The notes: a model not told the origin generated them from the letters alone. Shown: positions 1 through 8,877, counted from the first letter of the stretch. The stretch is DNA of 46,040 nucleotides from an uncultured Lachnospiraceae bacterium (GCA_947630695.1 CANRIM010000018.1:1-46040), one strand, 5' to 3'. Numbers and translations are program-made.

Positions 1-13
1 ATTGAGGTGTTTC

Positions 14-1312
14 ATGGAAAGATATATTGTAAAAGGCGGCATTCCGCTGGTGGGCAGTGTGGAAATCAGCGGAGCCAAAAACGCGGCGCTGGGGATCATT
101 GCCGCGGCAATTCTTACCGAAGACGCAGTTACCATAGATAATTTACCGGATGTCAATGACATTCATGTCCTGTTAAATGCAATCGAAGATCTGGGTGTGA
201 TTGTAAAACGAATCAATGCCCATTCTGTTATTATTAATGCTTCTACCATTTCCAAACTGAGAACCGATTATGATCCGATCAAGAAAATCAGAGGCTCCTA
301 TTACCTTTTAGGCGCGCTGCTTGGCCGTTTCCATAAAGCGGCGGTTTATCTGCCCGGCGGCTGTAATATCGGATCCAGGCCCATCGACCAGCACATCAAG
401 GGATTCAAGGCGCTGGGCGCCAATGTGGGCATTGAGGGCGGTTTTATTACCGCCTGCGCGGAGTCACTGCAGGGCGGCCATATCTATTTTGATGTAGCAA
501 GCGTGGGTGCCACCATCAATCTGATGCTGGCAGCGGTGCTGGCAGAGGGCCGGACGATCATTGAAAATGCGGCAAAGGAACCGCATATCGTTGATGTGGC
601 CAACTTCTTAAACAGCATGGGCGCCAATATCAAAGGCGCCGGTACGGATGTGATTCGAATCAATGGGGTGGAGCGCCTGCACAAAACGGAATATACGGTG
701 ATTCCGGATCAGATCGAAGCGGGCACGTTTATGTTCGCGGCTGCGGCCACCCAGGGGGACATCACCGTAAAAAATGTGATTCCAAAGCATCTGGAGGCGG
801 CCAGCTCCAAGCTGACGGAGATCGGCTGCCGTGTCAAGGAATTTGACGATTCCGTGCGGGTATATTGTCAGGGAAGGTTAAGGAGCACCAAGATCAAGAC
901 GCTGCCCTATCCGGGTTTTCCCACCGATATGCAGCCCCAGATCGCGGTGACGCTGGCGTTGTCTTCGGGCATTTCCATTGTGACGGAGACGCTTTTTGAA
1001 AACCGGTTCAAATATGTGGATGAACTGATCCGCATGGGGGCAAATATGAAGGTGGAAGGCAATTCCGTAATTATTGAAGGCGTGCAGCGCCTGAGCGGCG
1101 GGATTATTTCTTCTCCGGATCTGCGGGCCGGTGCTGCGCTGGTGATTGCAGCGCTTGCGGCAGACGGTATTTCGGTGGTAGAAGACGTGAAATACATTCA
1201 AAGAGGATACGAACGATTCGATGAAAAACTGAAAAGTCTGGGGGCGCAGATCGAGCGGGTCAGCTCTGACCGGGATCTGCAGAAAGCCAGATTTATGCTG
1301 AATGCAGTGTGA
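14..1312 (+). CDS. murA: UDP-N-acetylglucosamine 1-carboxyvinyltransferase
   Basis: Catalyses the first committed step of peptidoglycan synthesis in the cytoplasm: transfer of enolpyruvate from phosphoenolpyruvate to UDP-GlcNAc. The protein is 432 residues, the normal length of the family, with the two-domain EPSP-synthase-like fold expected throughout. The catalytic loop PGGCNIGSRP is present with the active-site cysteine at residue 117; this cysteine is also the fosfomycin target in the family. The N-terminal substrate motif SGAKNAAL is intact. I chose ATG at 14 because GAGG lies a few bases upstream; an in-frame TTG at 2 would put that site inside the gene. The gene is complete but its promoter lies outside the window. 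It converges on the zinc peptidase and ends at a shared terminator. Confidence 0.96.
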   Translation: MERYIVKGGIPLVGSVEISGAKNAALGIIAAAILTEDAVTIDNLPDVNDIHVLLNAIEDLGVIVKRINAHSVIINASTISKLRTDYDPIKKIRGSYYLLGALLGRFHKAAVYLPGGCNIGSRPIDQHIKGFKALGANVGIEGGFITACAESLQGGHIYFDVASVGATINLMLAAVLAEGRTIIENAAKEPHIVDVANFLNSMGANIKGAGTDVIRINGVERLHKTEYTVIPDQIEAGTFMFAAAATQGDITVKNVIPKHLEAASSKLTEIGCRVKEFDDSVRVYCQGRLRSTKIKTLPYPGFPTDMQPQIAVTLALSSGISIVTETLFENRFKYVDELIRMGANMKVEGNSVIIEGVQRLSGGIISSPDLRAGAALVIAALAADGISVVEDVKYIQRGYERFDEKLKSLGAQIERVSSDRDLQKARFMLNAV

Positions 1313-1335
1313 GAAAAGAGAACAGACGAAAAAAA

Positions 1336-1360
1336 GACGGCCCGGCGGCCGTCTTTTTTT
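1336..1360. terminator. bidirectional intrinsic terminator after murA
   Basis: A perfect 7-base stem (GACGGCC 1336-1342, GGCCGTC 1347-1353) with a CGGC loop is flanked by an A-run before and seven T after. It can therefore stop both murA and the convergent minus-strand peptidase unit. Confidence 0.92.
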
Positions 1361-1369
1361 GTTTAAACT

Positions 1370-2077
1370 CTAATCATTCCGTCTTCCGCCGCCTACGATC
1401 AGAAGCAGACGCAACAGCTGTGTAACGGAAACCGCCAGCGCCGCAACGTAGGTCAGTGCCGCCGCGCTCAGGACTTTTTTCGCTGCCTTTTGCTCTTCTT
1501 CAGTCAGAAGATAAGAAGATTCGATGATCTGCAGCGCCCGGTGGCTGGCGTTATACTCCGTGGGCAGTGTAACCAGCTGGAAAAATACACAAAGGCAAAA
1601 ACACAGAATGCCGATATAAGCCAGCTGAATAAAGGAATAGCTGAAAGCGGACAAAAGCAGTCCGATAAAAATCAGCGGAACGGCCAGTTTGGAACCGATA
1701 TTGGTAATCGGGATGATAGCGCTGCGAATGCGGATCGGCAGATAATCCACGGAATGCTGGATCGCGTGTCCCGCCTCATGGCAGGCAACGCCGATGGCAG
1801 AGGCCGAAGTATTGGAATAAACGCTGTCGGACAGCCGGATGACTCTGGCCTTGGGATCGTAGTGATCGGTGAGATTGCCGCTGATGCGCTCAATGGTGAT
1901 ATCCCGCAGGCCGTTGGAATCCAGCACATAGCGCGCGGCCTGTGCGCCGGTTAAACCCTTTGTGGTCTTTAGTTTTGCATATTTTTTGAAAGTCGTATTG
2001 ACCCGTGCGCTGGCCCAGAGTGAAAAAAACAGGGCGGGCAGCAGCAGGATATAGGTGTAATCAAAATAAAAAGGCAT
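1370..2077 (-). CDS. membrane zinc metallopeptidase, YugP type (Zn_peptidase_2)
   Basis: A 235-residue membrane-bound neutral zinc peptidase of the YugP family, whose substrate is not known. The zinc motif HEAGH sits at residues 100-104 in the segment ACHEAGHAIQHSVDY, matching HEXXH. A hydrophobic segment at about residues 9-24 and strongly hydrophobic stretches after residue 115 and near the C terminus indicate several membrane passes. The ATG overlaps the TGA of the upstream DUF624 gene (ATGA), and a GGAGGAGG site lies in the end of that gene, so the two are translationally coupled. The C terminus ends in a short GGGRRND tail. Length is normal for the family. Confident about the family; the role is unknown. 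Confidence 0.88.
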   Translation of the reverse strand: MPFYFDYTYILLLPALFFSLWASARVNTTFKKYAKLKTTKGLTGAQAARYVLDSNGLRDITIERISGNLTDHYDPKARVIRLSDSVYSNTSASAIGVACHEAGHAIQHSVDYLPIRIRSAIIPITNIGSKLAVPLIFIGLLLSAFSYSFIQLAYIGILCFCLCVFFQLVTLPTEYNASHRALQIIESSYLLTEEEQKAAKKVLSAAALTYVAALAVSVTQLLRLLLIVGGGRRND

Positions 2078-2796
2078 CAGGTTTCTTCCTCCTCCTTAAG
2101 GTTCTCTTCCGCATCTTCCGGAATGGTCCATGCGTCGGGATTTTCCTCCGCGGTTTCCTCTTCCGGTTTATTGCGGTTAATGTAGATGCTGAACAGCTTG
2201 TTATAAATGAAGGACTGTCCGTAAGCAATGGCAGCGCACCCGATAAACAGAAAGATCGGGAACATAATGGAAAACTTGTAAAAAATGAAGCCGGCGGCGG
2301 CAAAGGATAACAGAATGCCGACGGTCCAGGGCAGATGCCGGATACTTAAAATCAGTGAGTTTTTGAACGTGTATTTGATCTTGTTTACAAATTTGGACTG
2401 CAGCGGGAAAATAAACGAGAAAATCAGCAGCCAGATCATGATCATCATAAACAGCAGAGACAGCACCAGCAGCTGCATCGTGCTGTTCATATGCAGATCC
2501 ACATGGAAGATCAGAAACAGATCGTAGCCTAAAAATACGGCGACCACCAGCATGATGAGCCAGATGACCGTGCTCTGCAGAAAATTCTGTTTGAAGGATT
2601 TAAAAAAGTTACGGAAGACGTAGCCTTCGTCTCCGGCGGCCAGCTTCATGGTGGAAAAATACAGGGCGGTGGTGGAGGCGCCGATGGTAACGATCGGAAG
2701 ACAGCAGATCAGCCATACCACGTTTAAAATAATCAGATCTCCCACCCGGTTCAGAAAAGTAAAAAACGGACCGTCAATATTAAAAAAATTATTCAT
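2077..2796 (-). CDS. DUF624 / YesL-family membrane protein
   Basis: A 239-residue polytopic membrane protein of the YesL/DUF624 family. The N-terminal stretch NNFFNIDGPFFTFLNRVGDL, followed by alternating long hydrophobic helices and the CCLPIVTIGASTTALY segment, is typical. About five to six membrane segments are visible. The C-terminal 30 residues are acidic (EEETAEENPD and EEEET) and presumably cytoplasmic. Family members often sit beside sugar-ABC or carbohydrate genes, and xylB is divergent here, but the molecular role is not established. I chose the start at 2796 because AAAGGAGT precedes it; an upstream in-frame ATG at 2862 has no such site and lies between promoter and gene. Forms a coupled pair with the zinc peptidase. 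Confidence 0.85.
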   Translation of the reverse strand: MNNFFNIDGPFFTFLNRVGDLIILNVVWLICCLPIVTIGASTTALYFSTMKLAAGDEGYVFRNFFKSFKQNFLQSTVIWLIMLVVAVFLGYDLFLIFHVDLHMNSTMQLLVLSLLFMMIMIWLLIFSFIFPLQSKFVNKIKYTFKNSLILSIRHLPWTVGILLSFAAAGFIFYKFSIMFPIFLFIGCAAIAYGQSFIYNKLFSIYINRNKPEEETAEENPDAWTIPEDAEENLKEEEET

Positions 2797-2871
2797 AGCG
2801 GACTCCTTTGTATAGCGGAAAAATGACGGGAAACGCACGTCCTTTGACAGCGGTTTTCCCATATTGAGAAT

Positions 2872-2900
2872 ATTCTACTCGCTAAATGTGAAAAAAGCAA
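2872..2900 (-). promoter_or_regulatory. sigma-A-like promoter for the DUF624/peptidase pair
   Basis: Read on the minus strand: TTGCTT (2900-2895), 17-base spacer, TAGAAT (2877-2872). It is divergent from the xylB promoter, with about 21 bases between the two -35 boxes, so one regulator could serve both. Confidence 0.6.
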
Positions 2901-2921
2901 GGAATCAATTGATTTTAAAGG

Positions 2922-2950
2922 TTGACATCATATTTTCATTCGGCTAGAGT
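2922..2950 (+). promoter_or_regulatory. sigma-A-like promoter for xylB
   Basis: A perfect TTGACA at 2922-2927, a 17-base spacer and TAGAGT at 2945-2950 (4 of 6 to TATAAT). The gene starts 67 bases downstream of the -10 box. Confidence 0.6.
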
Positions 2951-3016
2951 TATTTTTAAGGGACGCAGGCCCCGCAGAGGAGGCGGCGTCCGGACAAAAT
3001 GCAGGAGGAAAAACAT

Positions 3017-4489
3017 ATGGCGACATTTATCGGCATCGATCTGGGTACTTCCGCAGTCAAGACACTGCTGCTGGACGAAAACGGAACGATATTAAATATA
3101 GTGTCCAAAGAATACCCGCTTTATTTCCCAAAGGCGGGCTGGTCCGAGCAAAATCCGCAGGACTGGTATACGCAGACCGCTGCGGCGGTGCGGGAACTGG
3201 TGGCGGCGTTTGACGCGTCACAGGTGGCGGGCATCAGCTTCGGCGGGCAGATGCACGGACTGGTGGTACTGGATAAAGCGGATGCGGTGATCCGGCCGGC
3301 GATTCTCTGGAACGACGGCAGGACCCAGAAGGAAACAGACGACCTGAATCAGCGCATCGGAAAGGAACAGCTTTCAGCCTGGACCGCAAATATTGCGTTT
3401 GCGGGTTTCACGGCGCCGAAACTGCTGTGGATGAAGGCAAACGAGCCGGAACTGTTCGCGAAAATCGACAAAATCATGCTGCCGAAGGATTATCTGGCAT
3501 ACCGTTTTACCGGCAACCACTGTACGGACGCTTCCGATGCTTCCGGTATGCTGACTTTTGACGTAAAACACAGAAAATGGTCCGCCGAAATGCTGGAGGT
3601 GCTGGGCCTTTCAGAAACACAGTTTGCCCATGTATATGAAAGCTATGCGCCGGTAGGGCATTTGTGTCCCCAGGCAGCAAAGGATCTGGGCCTGCCGGAA
3701 ACCGTGATTGTGGCGGCAGGCGCGGGTGACAATGCGGCGGCGGCGGTAGGTACCGGCACCGTAGGCGAAGGCGCCTGCAATATTTCCCTGGGGACCAGCG
3801 GAACGATTTTTATTTCATCAGAGCATTTCCGTGTGGATGACCACAATGCGCTGCATGCTTTTGCGCACGCGGACGGATCGTATCACCTGATGGGCTGTAT
3901 GCTGTCGGCGGCGTCCTGCAACAAATGGTGGATGGAGGATATTCTCAACACAAAGGACTTTGCAGAAGAACAGGCAGATATCGTTACCCTTGGTGAAAAT
4001 GATGTGTATTATCTTCCATATTTAATGGGAGAACGGTCTCCCCATAATGACCCTTCCGCCCGGGCGGCCTTTGTCGGGATGCGGATGGATACCACGAGAA
4101 CGCAGATGACCCAGGCAGTGCTGGAAGGTGTGGCCTTTGCCCTGCGGGATTCGCTGGAGGTTGCAAAAAGCCTCGGACTGGAAATCAAAAAGACCAAAAT
4201 CTGCGGTGGCGGCGCAAAGAGCAGGCTCTGGTGCCGGATCATTGCAAATGTGCTGAATCTGCAGGTGGAGCTTCCGGAAAATGAAGAAGGCCCTGCGTTG
4301 GGCGCCGCAATGCTGGCGGCTGTGGCCTGCGGCAGATATGCATCGGTACAGGATGCTGCGCAGCAGCTGGTCAGAGTGCGGGAAGTCATCGAACCGGAAG
4401 CGGCCCTTGCTGCACGGTATGACGAAAAATATCAGGTATTCCGGCAGTTCTATCCTGCGCTGAAGGCAATCTGGCAGCAGGAAGGATAA
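3017..4489 (+). CDS. xylB: xylulokinase (FGGY family)
   Basis: Phosphorylates D-xylulose with ATP to xylulose 5-phosphate, feeding the pentose phosphate pathway. 490 residues, the usual size. The N-terminal phosphate-binding motif IDLGTSAVKTLLLD is near residue 6; the sugar-binding segment GISFGGQMHGLVVLD and the catalytic region GAGDNAAAAVGTG (aspartate at residue 238) follow; the C-terminal FGGY ATP signature contains CGGGAKSRLWCRIIANVLN. I chose ATG at 3017 because AGGAGGA lies at 3002-3008; an ATG at 2999 would swallow this site. No xylose isomerase or transporter is adjacent, so the physiological pentose cannot be confirmed from context. Other FGGY kinases are possible but the match to XylB is close throughout. 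Confidence 0.9.
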   Translation: MATFIGIDLGTSAVKTLLLDENGTILNIVSKEYPLYFPKAGWSEQNPQDWYTQTAAAVRELVAAFDASQVAGISFGGQMHGLVVLDKADAVIRPAILWNDGRTQKETDDLNQRIGKEQLSAWTANIAFAGFTAPKLLWMKANEPELFAKIDKIMLPKDYLAYRFTGNHCTDASDASGMLTFDVKHRKWSAEMLEVLGLSETQFAHVYESYAPVGHLCPQAAKDLGLPETVIVAAGAGDNAAAAVGTGTVGEGACNISLGTSGTIFISSEHFRVDDHNALHAFAHADGSYHLMGCMLSAASCNKWWMEDILNTKDFAEEQADIVTLGENDVYYLPYLMGERSPHNDPSARAAFVGMRMDTTRTQMTQAVLEGVAFALRDSLEVAKSLGLEIKKTKICGGGAKSRLWCRIIANVLNLQVELPENEEGPALGAAMLAAVACGRYASVQDAAQQLVRVREVIEPEAALAARYDEKYQVFRQFYPALKAIWQQEG

Positions 4490-4519
4490 GCCCGTCGGCA
4501 ATGTGACGGCGCAGAACTT

Positions 4520-4538
4520 TCAATTTCCGTCAAATTGA
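4520..4538. repeat. 7-base inverted repeat upstream of the sugar ATPase gene
   Basis: TCAATTT (4520-4526) and AAATTGA (4532-4538) are separated by CCGTC. It lies in the 188-base gap after xylB, about 95 bases before the ugpC -10 box. It could be an operator or a weak RNA hairpin; there is no T-run directly after it, so it is not a clear terminator. Confidence 0.4.
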
Positions 4539-4612
4539 CAGAACCGGGAAAAAGTACCTCCCTTTTTTGATGAATTGACAAGGAAAAGCGGAAAAAATTG
4601 TGGGTTATGGTA

Positions 4613-4627
4613 ATGGAATCGATGATT
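4613..4627. promoter_or_regulatory. possible CcpA catabolite-response (cre) site
   Basis: ATGGAATCGATGATT fits the first half of the cre consensus (WTGNAANCG) perfectly and misses only the conserved C of the second half. It ends just 8 bases before the extended -10 of the sugar-importer ATPase gene, where CcpA binding would block initiation. Function is inferred from the motif only. Confidence 0.3.
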
Positions 4628-4632
4628 ACAGA

Positions 4633-4641
4633 TGGTATAAT
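4633..4641 (+). promoter_or_regulatory. extended -10 promoter for ugpC
   Basis: TGGTATAAT at 4633-4641 is a perfect extended -10 element (TGnTATAAT). No good -35 hexamer stands 16-18 bases upstream, which suits an extended -10 promoter. Confidence 0.6.
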
Positions 4642-4677
4642 TGAAGCATAAAAATTTCGAAAAAGGAGATTATCTAT

Positions 4678-5796
4678 ATGTCCAGTGTATCATTAAAAGA
4701 TATTTGCAAGGTTTATCCCGGAAGTTCCGTGGCTGCCGTAAAGGATTTCAATATCGAAATCGAAGATAAAGAGTTCATCATTTTCGTAGGTCCTTCCGGC
4801 TGCGGTAAGTCCACAACCCTTCGTATGGTTGCAGGCCTGGAAGAAATCACTTCTGGCGAACTTCGCATCGACGGCAAGATCATGAACAACGTAGAGCCGA
4901 AAGACAGAGATATCGCGATGGTATTCCAGAACTACGCGCTGTATCCGCATATGACCGTGTATGACAACATGGCATTTGGTCTGAAGCTTCGTAAAGTTCC
5001 GAAAGATCAGATCGACAAGATGGTAAGAGAAGCTGCCAAGATCCTTGACCTTGAGCAGTATCTGGAAAGAAAACCGAAGGCTCTGTCCGGTGGTCAGAGA
5101 CAGCGTGTTGCCATGGGCCGTGCAATCGTTCGTAACCCCAAGGTATTCCTGATGGATGAGCCGCTGTCCAACCTGGATGCGAAGCTGAGAGTACAGATGA
5201 GAACAGAGATTGCAAAACTGCATCAGAGACTCGGTACCACCATCATCTATGTAACCCATGACCAGACAGAGGCGATGACGCTGGGAACCCGTATCGTTGT
5301 TATGAAAGACGGTATCGCACAGCAGATCGATTCCCCGCAGAACCTGTACAATGAGCCCTGCAACCTGTTCGTTGCCGGATTCATGGGATCTCCGCAGATG
5401 AACTTCCTCGATGCTGTTTGCCATATCGAAGGCGAAAAGGTAACGCTGCAGATCGGTGAAAGCCATTTTGTAACACTTCCGCCTGCAAAAGCGAAAAAAC
5501 TCATCGACGGCAAGTATGACGGCAAGAAGGTTGTTATGGGTATCCGTCCTGAGGATATTTATGATGACGAAGTCATGATCGCCAACAATCCGAACAGTAT
5601 CATCAAATCTACGTTGAATGTATACGAACTGCTCGGCGCCGAAGTATTCCTGTACTTTGAACTGGAAGGCACACAGATGATCGCTCGTGTAAATCCTCGT
5701 ACTACAGCCCGTCCGGGTGACGAAGTTGTATTCGCTATGGATGTTAACAAGATCCATGTATTCGACAAGGAAACCGAGTGCACGATCACAAACTAA
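4678..5796 (+). CDS. ugpC: ATP-binding subunit of sugar ABC importers (UgpC/MsmK/MalK type)
   Basis: Cytoplasmic ATPase that drives carbohydrate ABC importers. 372 residues. Walker A GPSGCGKST is at residues 38-46, the Q-loop in VFQNYALYP, the signature LSGGQRQRVAMGRA, Walker B VFLMDEPLSNLD, and the switch histidine in THDQTEAM. After about residue 240 comes a C-terminal OB-type (TOBE) regulatory domain, as in MalK, MsmK and UgpC. It stands alone, with no permease or binding-protein genes beside it; in Bacillota such solitary ATPases are known to serve several sugar importers at once. Codon use is noticeably more biased than in neighbours, which suggests high expression. The RBS AAAGGAG precedes the start. 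It has its own promoter with a cre-like site and its own terminator. Confidence 0.93.
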   Translation: MSSVSLKDICKVYPGSSVAAVKDFNIEIEDKEFIIFVGPSGCGKSTTLRMVAGLEEITSGELRIDGKIMNNVEPKDRDIAMVFQNYALYPHMTVYDNMAFGLKLRKVPKDQIDKMVREAAKILDLEQYLERKPKALSGGQRQRVAMGRAIVRNPKVFLMDEPLSNLDAKLRVQMRTEIAKLHQRLGTTIIYVTHDQTEAMTLGTRIVVMKDGIAQQIDSPQNLYNEPCNLFVAGFMGSPQMNFLDAVCHIEGEKVTLQIGESHFVTLPPAKAKKLIDGKYDGKKVVMGIRPEDIYDDEVMIANNPNSIIKSTLNVYELLGAEVFLYFELEGTQMIARVNPRTTARPGDEVVFAMDVNKIHVFDKETECTITN

Positions 5797-5815
5797 TACA
5801 AAACATGACATGCGG

Positions 5816-5848
5816 GAGAGCCGGAAACTGATCCGGCTCTCTTTTTTT
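5816..5848 (+). terminator. intrinsic terminator after ugpC
   Basis: Nine-base perfect stem GAGAGCCGG (5816-5824) with CCGGCTCTC (5833-5841), an 8-base loop and seven T (5842-5848). Confidence 0.93.
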
Positions 5849-5878
5849 GGTTTATGGGAAAGATGTACAGAAACACTA

Positions 5879-5907
5879 TTGTTTTTACAGTGACTTTAAT
5901 GTATAAT
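5879..5907 (+). promoter_or_regulatory. sigma-A-like promoter for glgB
   Basis: TTGTTT at 5879-5884, a 17-base spacer and a perfect TATAAT at 5902-5907, placed between the ugpC terminator and the glgB ribosome binding site. Confidence 0.65.
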
Positions 5908-5939
5908 AACGAAAGATATTGCATGGGAGGATGGAATCG

Positions 5940-7856
5940 TTGAACAAAGAAAATTTGACTTTGCAGCACGTATTTTCGGATGTGGATATGTATTTATTCG
6001 GGCAGGGGACCCATTATGACCTGTACAAAAAACTGGGTGCGCATCCTGCAGTTGAAAACAATGTGCATGGGGTCAGGTTTTCTGTCTGGGCGCCCCATGC
6101 GGTATCTGTCAGCCTCATCGGAGAGTTTAATGACTGGGATGAGCGGGCAGACCGGATGCAGCGTCTGGAACCGCTGGGCATTTATACCTGTTTTGTTCCC
6201 GGCGCGGAGGAAGGGCAGTTATACAAATATATGATCGGCACAAAGGATGGCCGGAAGCTGTATAAATCGGACCCCTTTGCGTGTTATGCCGAGCTGCGCC
6301 CGGGCACGGCTTCCAGAATATTTGACATCAGCCGCTATCAGTGGAAAGATGACAGATGGATGGAGAAACGGCGCAGCAGCAATGTTTATGAAAGCCCGAT
6401 GTCCATTTATGAGGTGCATCTGGGATCCTGGCAAAAGCATACGCCCTGTACGGAGATCGACGGGTTTTATACATATCGTGAGATGGCGAAGGCCCTTTCC
6501 GATTACGTAAAAGACATGGGATATACCCACATTGAGCTGATGGGCATTGCCGAGCACCCTTTTGACGGTTCCTGGGGCTATCAGGTGACCGGGTATTATG
6601 CGCCCACATCCCGTTACGGAACGCCGGAGGATTTCAAGTACTTTGTGGATTACATGCACCGCCGGGGCATTGGCGTCATTCTTGACTGGGTGCCCGCGCA
6701 TTTTCCGAAGGACGCCCACGGACTGGCGGAATTTGACGGAGAAGCGCTGTTTGAATATGCAGACAGCCGCATGGGCGAACATCCCGACTGGGGCACGAAG
6801 ATCTTTGATTTCGGCAAAAATGAAGTCAGGAATTTCCTGATTGCAAATGCGTTGTACTGGGTCGGTGAGTTTCATATTGACGGACTTCGGGTAGATGCGG
6901 TGGCTTCCATGCTGTATCTGGATTATGGGAAAAAAGACGGAGAGTGGTTGGCCAATCCTTATGGCGGAAATCAGAATATCGACGCCATCGAGCTGTTCCG
7001 CCATGTCAATTCCGTGGTCAGAGGAAAATTTCCCGGGGCGGTTATGATTGCGGAGGAATCCACGGCATGGCCCATGGTCACCGGCGATCCCAAAGACGGC
7101 GGACTGGGCTTCTCCTATAAATGGAACATGGGCTGGATGCATGATTTTCTGGATTACATGAAGCTGGATCCTTATTTCCGCAAGGACAATCACCATAAGA
7201 TGACCTTTGCCATGAGCTATAACGGCGCCGAGAAATATATTCTGGTGCTGTCCCATGATGAAGTGGTGCATCTGAAGTGTTCGATGATCAACAAGATGCC
7301 GGGGTATTTTGTGGACAAGTTCGCCAATTTACGGGTCGGCTACACCTTTATGATCGGGCATCCGGGCAAAAAGCTGCTGTTTATGGGACAGGAGTTCGGG
7401 CAGCTCCGGGAATGGAGTGAGAAAAGACCGCTGGACTGGTATTTGCTGAACGAAGAACCTCACAGCCATCTGCAGGCATTTATGAAGGTGCTGCTGCATA
7501 TTTATAAAAAATATCCGGCGCTGTATGAAATGGATCATGAAGACGGGGGCTTTCGCTGGATCAACGCCGACGACGCCTACCGCAGCATTTTCAGTTTTAT
7601 CCGGTACAGCCGGGGCAGAAAGCGCAATCTGCTGTTTATCTGTAATTTTACGCCCATGGAATATGCGGACTACAGAGTGGGCGTTCCGAAGAAAAAAAGG
7701 TATAAACTGATTTTAGATGGCGATGATAAGAGGTATGGCGGAAACGGCAAAGCGCATGAGGAATTTTATCAGTCCCAGCGCGGCGAATGTGACGGACTGC
7801 CGTATTCCTTTGCATTTCCGCTGGCGCCCTATCAGGCGGCAGTGTTTGAATTTTAA
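5940..7856 (+). CDS. glgB: 1,4-alpha-glucan branching enzyme (GH13)
   Basis: Introduces alpha-1,6 branches into glycogen in the cytoplasm. An N-terminal CBM48 module (GVRFSVWAPHAVSVSLIGEF) is followed by the GH13 barrel and a C-terminal beta domain. The catalytic pair is visible: aspartate 319 in GLRVDAVASML and glutamate 372 in IAEESTAWP; LSHDEVVH holds the transition-state histidine-aspartate. I prefer the TTG start at 5940, which lies 9 bases after GGAGG (5926-5930) and gives 638 residues. An ATG at 5931 would abut that site, and a TTG at 5919 would include it. No other glycogen genes (glgC, glgA, glgP) lie in the window, so this is a detached copy. The SPFH gene follows after 30 bases, probably on the same transcript. 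Confidence 0.93.
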   Translation: MNKENLTLQHVFSDVDMYLFGQGTHYDLYKKLGAHPAVENNVHGVRFSVWAPHAVSVSLIGEFNDWDERADRMQRLEPLGIYTCFVPGAEEGQLYKYMIGTKDGRKLYKSDPFACYAELRPGTASRIFDISRYQWKDDRWMEKRRSSNVYESPMSIYEVHLGSWQKHTPCTEIDGFYTYREMAKALSDYVKDMGYTHIELMGIAEHPFDGSWGYQVTGYYAPTSRYGTPEDFKYFVDYMHRRGIGVILDWVPAHFPKDAHGLAEFDGEALFEYADSRMGEHPDWGTKIFDFGKNEVRNFLIANALYWVGEFHIDGLRVDAVASMLYLDYGKKDGEWLANPYGGNQNIDAIELFRHVNSVVRGKFPGAVMIAEESTAWPMVTGDPKDGGLGFSYKWNMGWMHDFLDYMKLDPYFRKDNHHKMTFAMSYNGAEKYILVLSHDEVVHLKCSMINKMPGYFVDKFANLRVGYTFMIGHPGKKLLFMGQEFGQLREWSEKRPLDWYLLNEEPHSHLQAFMKVLLHIYKKYPALYEMDHEDGGFRWINADDAYRSIFSFIRYSRGRKRNLLFICNFTPMEYADYRVGVPKKKRYKLILDGDDKRYGGNGKAHEEFYQSQRGECDGLPYSFAFPLAPYQAAVFEF

Positions 7857-7886
7857 TTTTATCCAAATAAGAAAGGGGAAGACACA

Positions 7887-8852
7887 ATGGGTTACATCAT
7901 TATACTGGCAGTGATCGTATTTCTGATTATTGTCATTGCAAACAACATCCGCATCGTACCGCAGGCAACGGAATATGTCATTGAATTTCTGGGGAAATAC
8001 AAAACCTGCTGGGGCGCAGGCATTCATGTGAAAGTGCCTGTGCTGGAAAAGGTGGCGAAAAAGATTACCTTGAAAGAGCAGGTGATTGATTCTCCGCCGC
8101 AGCCGGTAATCACGAAGGATAATGTTACGATGCAGATTGACACGGTGGTATATTTTCGCATCTTTGACGCCAAAATGTATACCTACGGTGTCGTCAATCC
8201 CATCAACGCCCTGGAAAACCTGACGGCAACTACCCTGCGTAATATTGTGGGCGAGCTGGAACTGGACGGAACCCTGACTTCCAGAGACACCATCAATATG
8301 CGTATGACCTCGATTCTGGATGAGGCGACGGATCAGTGGGGTATCAAAGTCACCAGAGTGGAACTGAAGAATATCATTCCGCCGGCAGAGATTCAGAATG
8401 CCATGGAAAAACAGATGAAGGCGGAACGTGACCGAAGAGAGACGCTGCTGCAGGCGGAAGGACACAGGGCTGCGGCCATCACCAGAGCCGAAGGCGATAA
8501 GCAGGCCATGATCCTTGCGGCGGAAGGCGAAAGAGACGCCCGGATCGCCAGAGCCGAAGGCGAGGCAAAAGCGGTGCTGCTGGCTAGAAAAGCGGAGGCC
8601 GACGGTATCAGGGCTTTGAAAGAAGCCGGCTGTGACGCTGCCGTACTGGAGCTGAAGCGCTATGAGACGCTGAGCCATCTGGCAGACGGAAAGGCCGCGA
8701 AGCTGATCATTCCTACGGATGCGGTCAATGCAGTAAAAAACAATGCCATTTTCACAGAAACCACCGGTATCGGAAATGTGACCTTGAGCGCACCGGAGCT
8801 GCCTAAACCGGCGCCGGAGGATCCCTGCTGCGAACGGTTTGAAAAGGAATAA
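7887..8852 (+). CDS. SPFH-domain membrane protein (stomatin/QmcA-like)
   Basis: A 321-residue membrane-anchored scaffold of the SPFH/Band 7 superfamily. Residues 4-21 form one hydrophobic N-terminal segment. The SPFH domain follows with the family pattern QATEYVIEFLGKY, then GVVNPINALENLTATTLRNI and VTRVELKNIIPP. From about residue 175 a charged, alanine- and glutamate-rich coiled-coil begins, with a repeated RAEGD/RAEGE pattern typical of stomatin-like proteins. Such proteins form large ring-like assemblies in bacterial membranes and partner with NfeD or FtsH-type proteins, but no partner gene is adjacent. The RBS AAAGGGGAA precedes ATG 7887. The four consecutive EGxx units suggest the coiled coil grew by local duplication. 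Confidence 0.88.
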   Translation: MGYIIILAVIVFLIIVIANNIRIVPQATEYVIEFLGKYKTCWGAGIHVKVPVLEKVAKKITLKEQVIDSPPQPVITKDNVTMQIDTVVYFRIFDAKMYTYGVVNPINALENLTATTLRNIVGELELDGTLTSRDTINMRMTSILDEATDQWGIKVTRVELKNIIPPAEIQNAMEKQMKAERDRRETLLQAEGHRAAAITRAEGDKQAMILAAEGERDARIARAEGEAKAVLLARKAEADGIRALKEAGCDAAVLELKRYETLSHLADGKAAKLIIPTDAVNAVKNNAIFTETTGIGNVTLSAPELPKPAPEDPCCERFEKE

Positions 8853-8877
8853 ACGGGTACACCGGCAGATAGATAAT

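Noticed and set aside
4519-4540. CodY box upstream of ugpC
   Set aside because: The AATTTCCGTCAAATT stretch misses four of fifteen consensus positions including the centre, so only a generic inverted repeat is claimed.
4575-4603. TTGACA at 4575-4580 as the -35 of the ugpC promoter
   Set aside because: At 17 bases downstream the sequence is TTGTGG, not a -10 box, and the clear TATAAT at 4636 is much too far away.
4693-5811. 372-residue open frame antisense to ugpC
   Set aside because: It mirrors the biased codons of ugpC, has no ribosome binding site and no recognisable protein pattern.
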